64,000 nucleotides of DNA from Virgibacillus natechei. Its GTDB lineage: Bacteria > Bacillota > Bacilli > Bacillales > Amphibacillaceae. Both the position numbers and the translations under genes were made by a program. The notes beneath the pieces are model-generated. The model made no database searches. It was given only the letters and a program-made list of their open reading frames with translations, and was not told the origin of the DNA. Shown in pieces: positions 63,383 through 64,000 of the stretch. Location of the stretch: assembly GCF_026013645.1 (NCBI RefSeq), contig NZ_CP110224.1, forward strand, positions 744,001 to 808,000. The letters are read 5' to 3'. The stretch's first letter is position 1, and each line of letters opens with the position of its first letter.

Positions 63383-64000
63383 CTAATCTTTGAAGAAAGA
63401 AATGACTAAGGCACCGTCACCGCCATAATTTGAGATTAATGGTCCCGTTTCGCTCAGGTATTTATCTTTAAATGGATAGTTATTGCTAATGTCTGCTAGA
63501 ACACTTTTTGCTCGATCCTCTGCATTACAATGTGTCATGGTAATTACTTTATCTTCAACATTTTTCGTGTATTCACCAATTTGTTGAACAAAACGTCCTA
63601 TTGATTTTTTATCCCCTCGAACCTTTTCCGTAACCTCAATCATACCTTCTTCGCTTGCTCTCATTAAAAGTTTGATGTTGAGTGTTTTGGCAATTGTACC
63701 TTTTACTTTGTCCAAACGACCACCTAAAATTAAATTTTCAAGTGTCTTTAAAACAAATAATGTTGTTGTTTGTTCCACTCGATGTTGCATGTGTTCGACG
63801 AGCTCTTCAAATGGATGATCTTCATTTATTTTCTTACTTACTTCATGCATTAAAAGTCCAATTCCACATGAGGCTGTCTTGGTGTTAATCACTTCGATTC
63901 TTCGGTTGGGCTCCTCTTCAAGTAACATATTTTTCCCGATACTAGCATTATCATAGGTACTGCTAATTTCTTTCGATATGCTTAACATGAGAATTGGAGT
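63383..64000 (-). CDS. DegV-family protein, 5' end outside window
   Basis: The minus-strand frame runs from the window edge to a stop at 63383 (over 205 codons). It has 'ILMLSISKEISSTYDNA', 'VINTKTASCGIGLLMHEVSK' and 'VLKTLENLILGGRLDKVKGT', all typical of DegV fatty-acid-binding proteins, which (as FakB) present exogenous fatty acids to the FakA kinase. The N-terminus with the first ligand-binding motif lies beyond 64000. Confidence 0.9.
   Translation of the reverse strand, partial: TPILMLSISKEISSTYDNASIGKNMLLEEEPNRRIEVINTKTASCGIGLLMHEVSKKINEDHPFEELVEHMQHRVEQTTTLFVLKTLENLILGGRLDKVKGTIAKTLNIKLLMRASEEGMIEVTEKVRGDKKSIGRFVQQIGEYTKNVEDKVITMTHCNAEDRAKSVLADISNNYPFKDKYLSETGPLISNYGGDGALVISFFKD

Overview
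The window is low-GC Gram-positive DNA. AGGAGG-type ribosome binding sites, frequent GTG/TTG starts, a YppG-like protein, a YkoG/YkoH-type two-component system and a complete Bacillota type VII secretion (T7SS) operon all point to a Bacillaceae bacterium, plausibly of the Oceanobacillus/Virgibacillus/Lentibacillus kind. The genus is an inference. Only the edges look like ordinary housekeeping DNA. Most of the window is an accessory region of cell-surface and secretion genes, internal duplications and broken genes.

Layout. 1-3.9 kb: partial glyoxalase-like gene, GNAT acetyltransferase, two-component system and its likely PepSY target. 4-21 kb: a Tad/Flp-like pilus cluster (Flp1-type pilin, TadE- and TadG-like pseudopilins, A24 prepilin peptidase, DUF6382 protein) mixed with six DUF4352-type lipoproteins in duplicated units, a TcaA/YvbJ-like protein, and VWA-lipoprotein genes, some intact and some broken. 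No TadA/B/C motor gene is in the window. 20.2-21.1 kb, minus strand: a frameshifted bacteriocin-like precursor with a small membrane protein. 22-32.7 kb: T7SS operon esxA-esaA-essA-esaB-essB-essC in the Staphylococcus-type order. 32.7-45.7 kb: T7SS effector island with YwqH/YwqI-family partners, three LXG toxins sharing almost the same N-terminal 210-220 residues but with different tails, several membrane proteins that are probable immunity proteins (two DUF443), three DUF4176 proteins, an orphan toxin tail and a rearranged essC fragment. 45.8-49.7 kb: remnants (tatA, an IS630 fragment, toxin tails) around a PH-like membrane protein. 49-58.6 kb: two copies of an unfamiliar module: VWA lipoprotein, Sec-secreted protein with aromatic-X-Gly pentapeptide repeats and a pore-like Gly-rich tail, cytosolic protein of about 275 aa, and a polytopic membrane protein. 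58.6-60 kb: more TadE/TadG-like genes. 60-64 kb: DUF6612 lipoprotein, glutaredoxin-like, YppG-like, carboxylesterase and DegV genes.

How the parts fit. The T7SS should export EsxA and the LXG toxins, with the YwqH/YwqI-type helical proteins as likely partners and the downstream membrane proteins as likely immunity. The Tad-like pseudopilins, lipoproteins and VWA/repeat modules would form a second surface apparatus, possibly also antagonistic. The C-terminus of one LXG toxin resembles that of the repeat proteins, which links the two systems. About a dozen genes carry single nonsense codons or one- or two-base frameshifts. Several junctions show how the duplications and chimeras formed, so the region is either a fast-recombining toxin locus in decay or partly affected by assembly errors.
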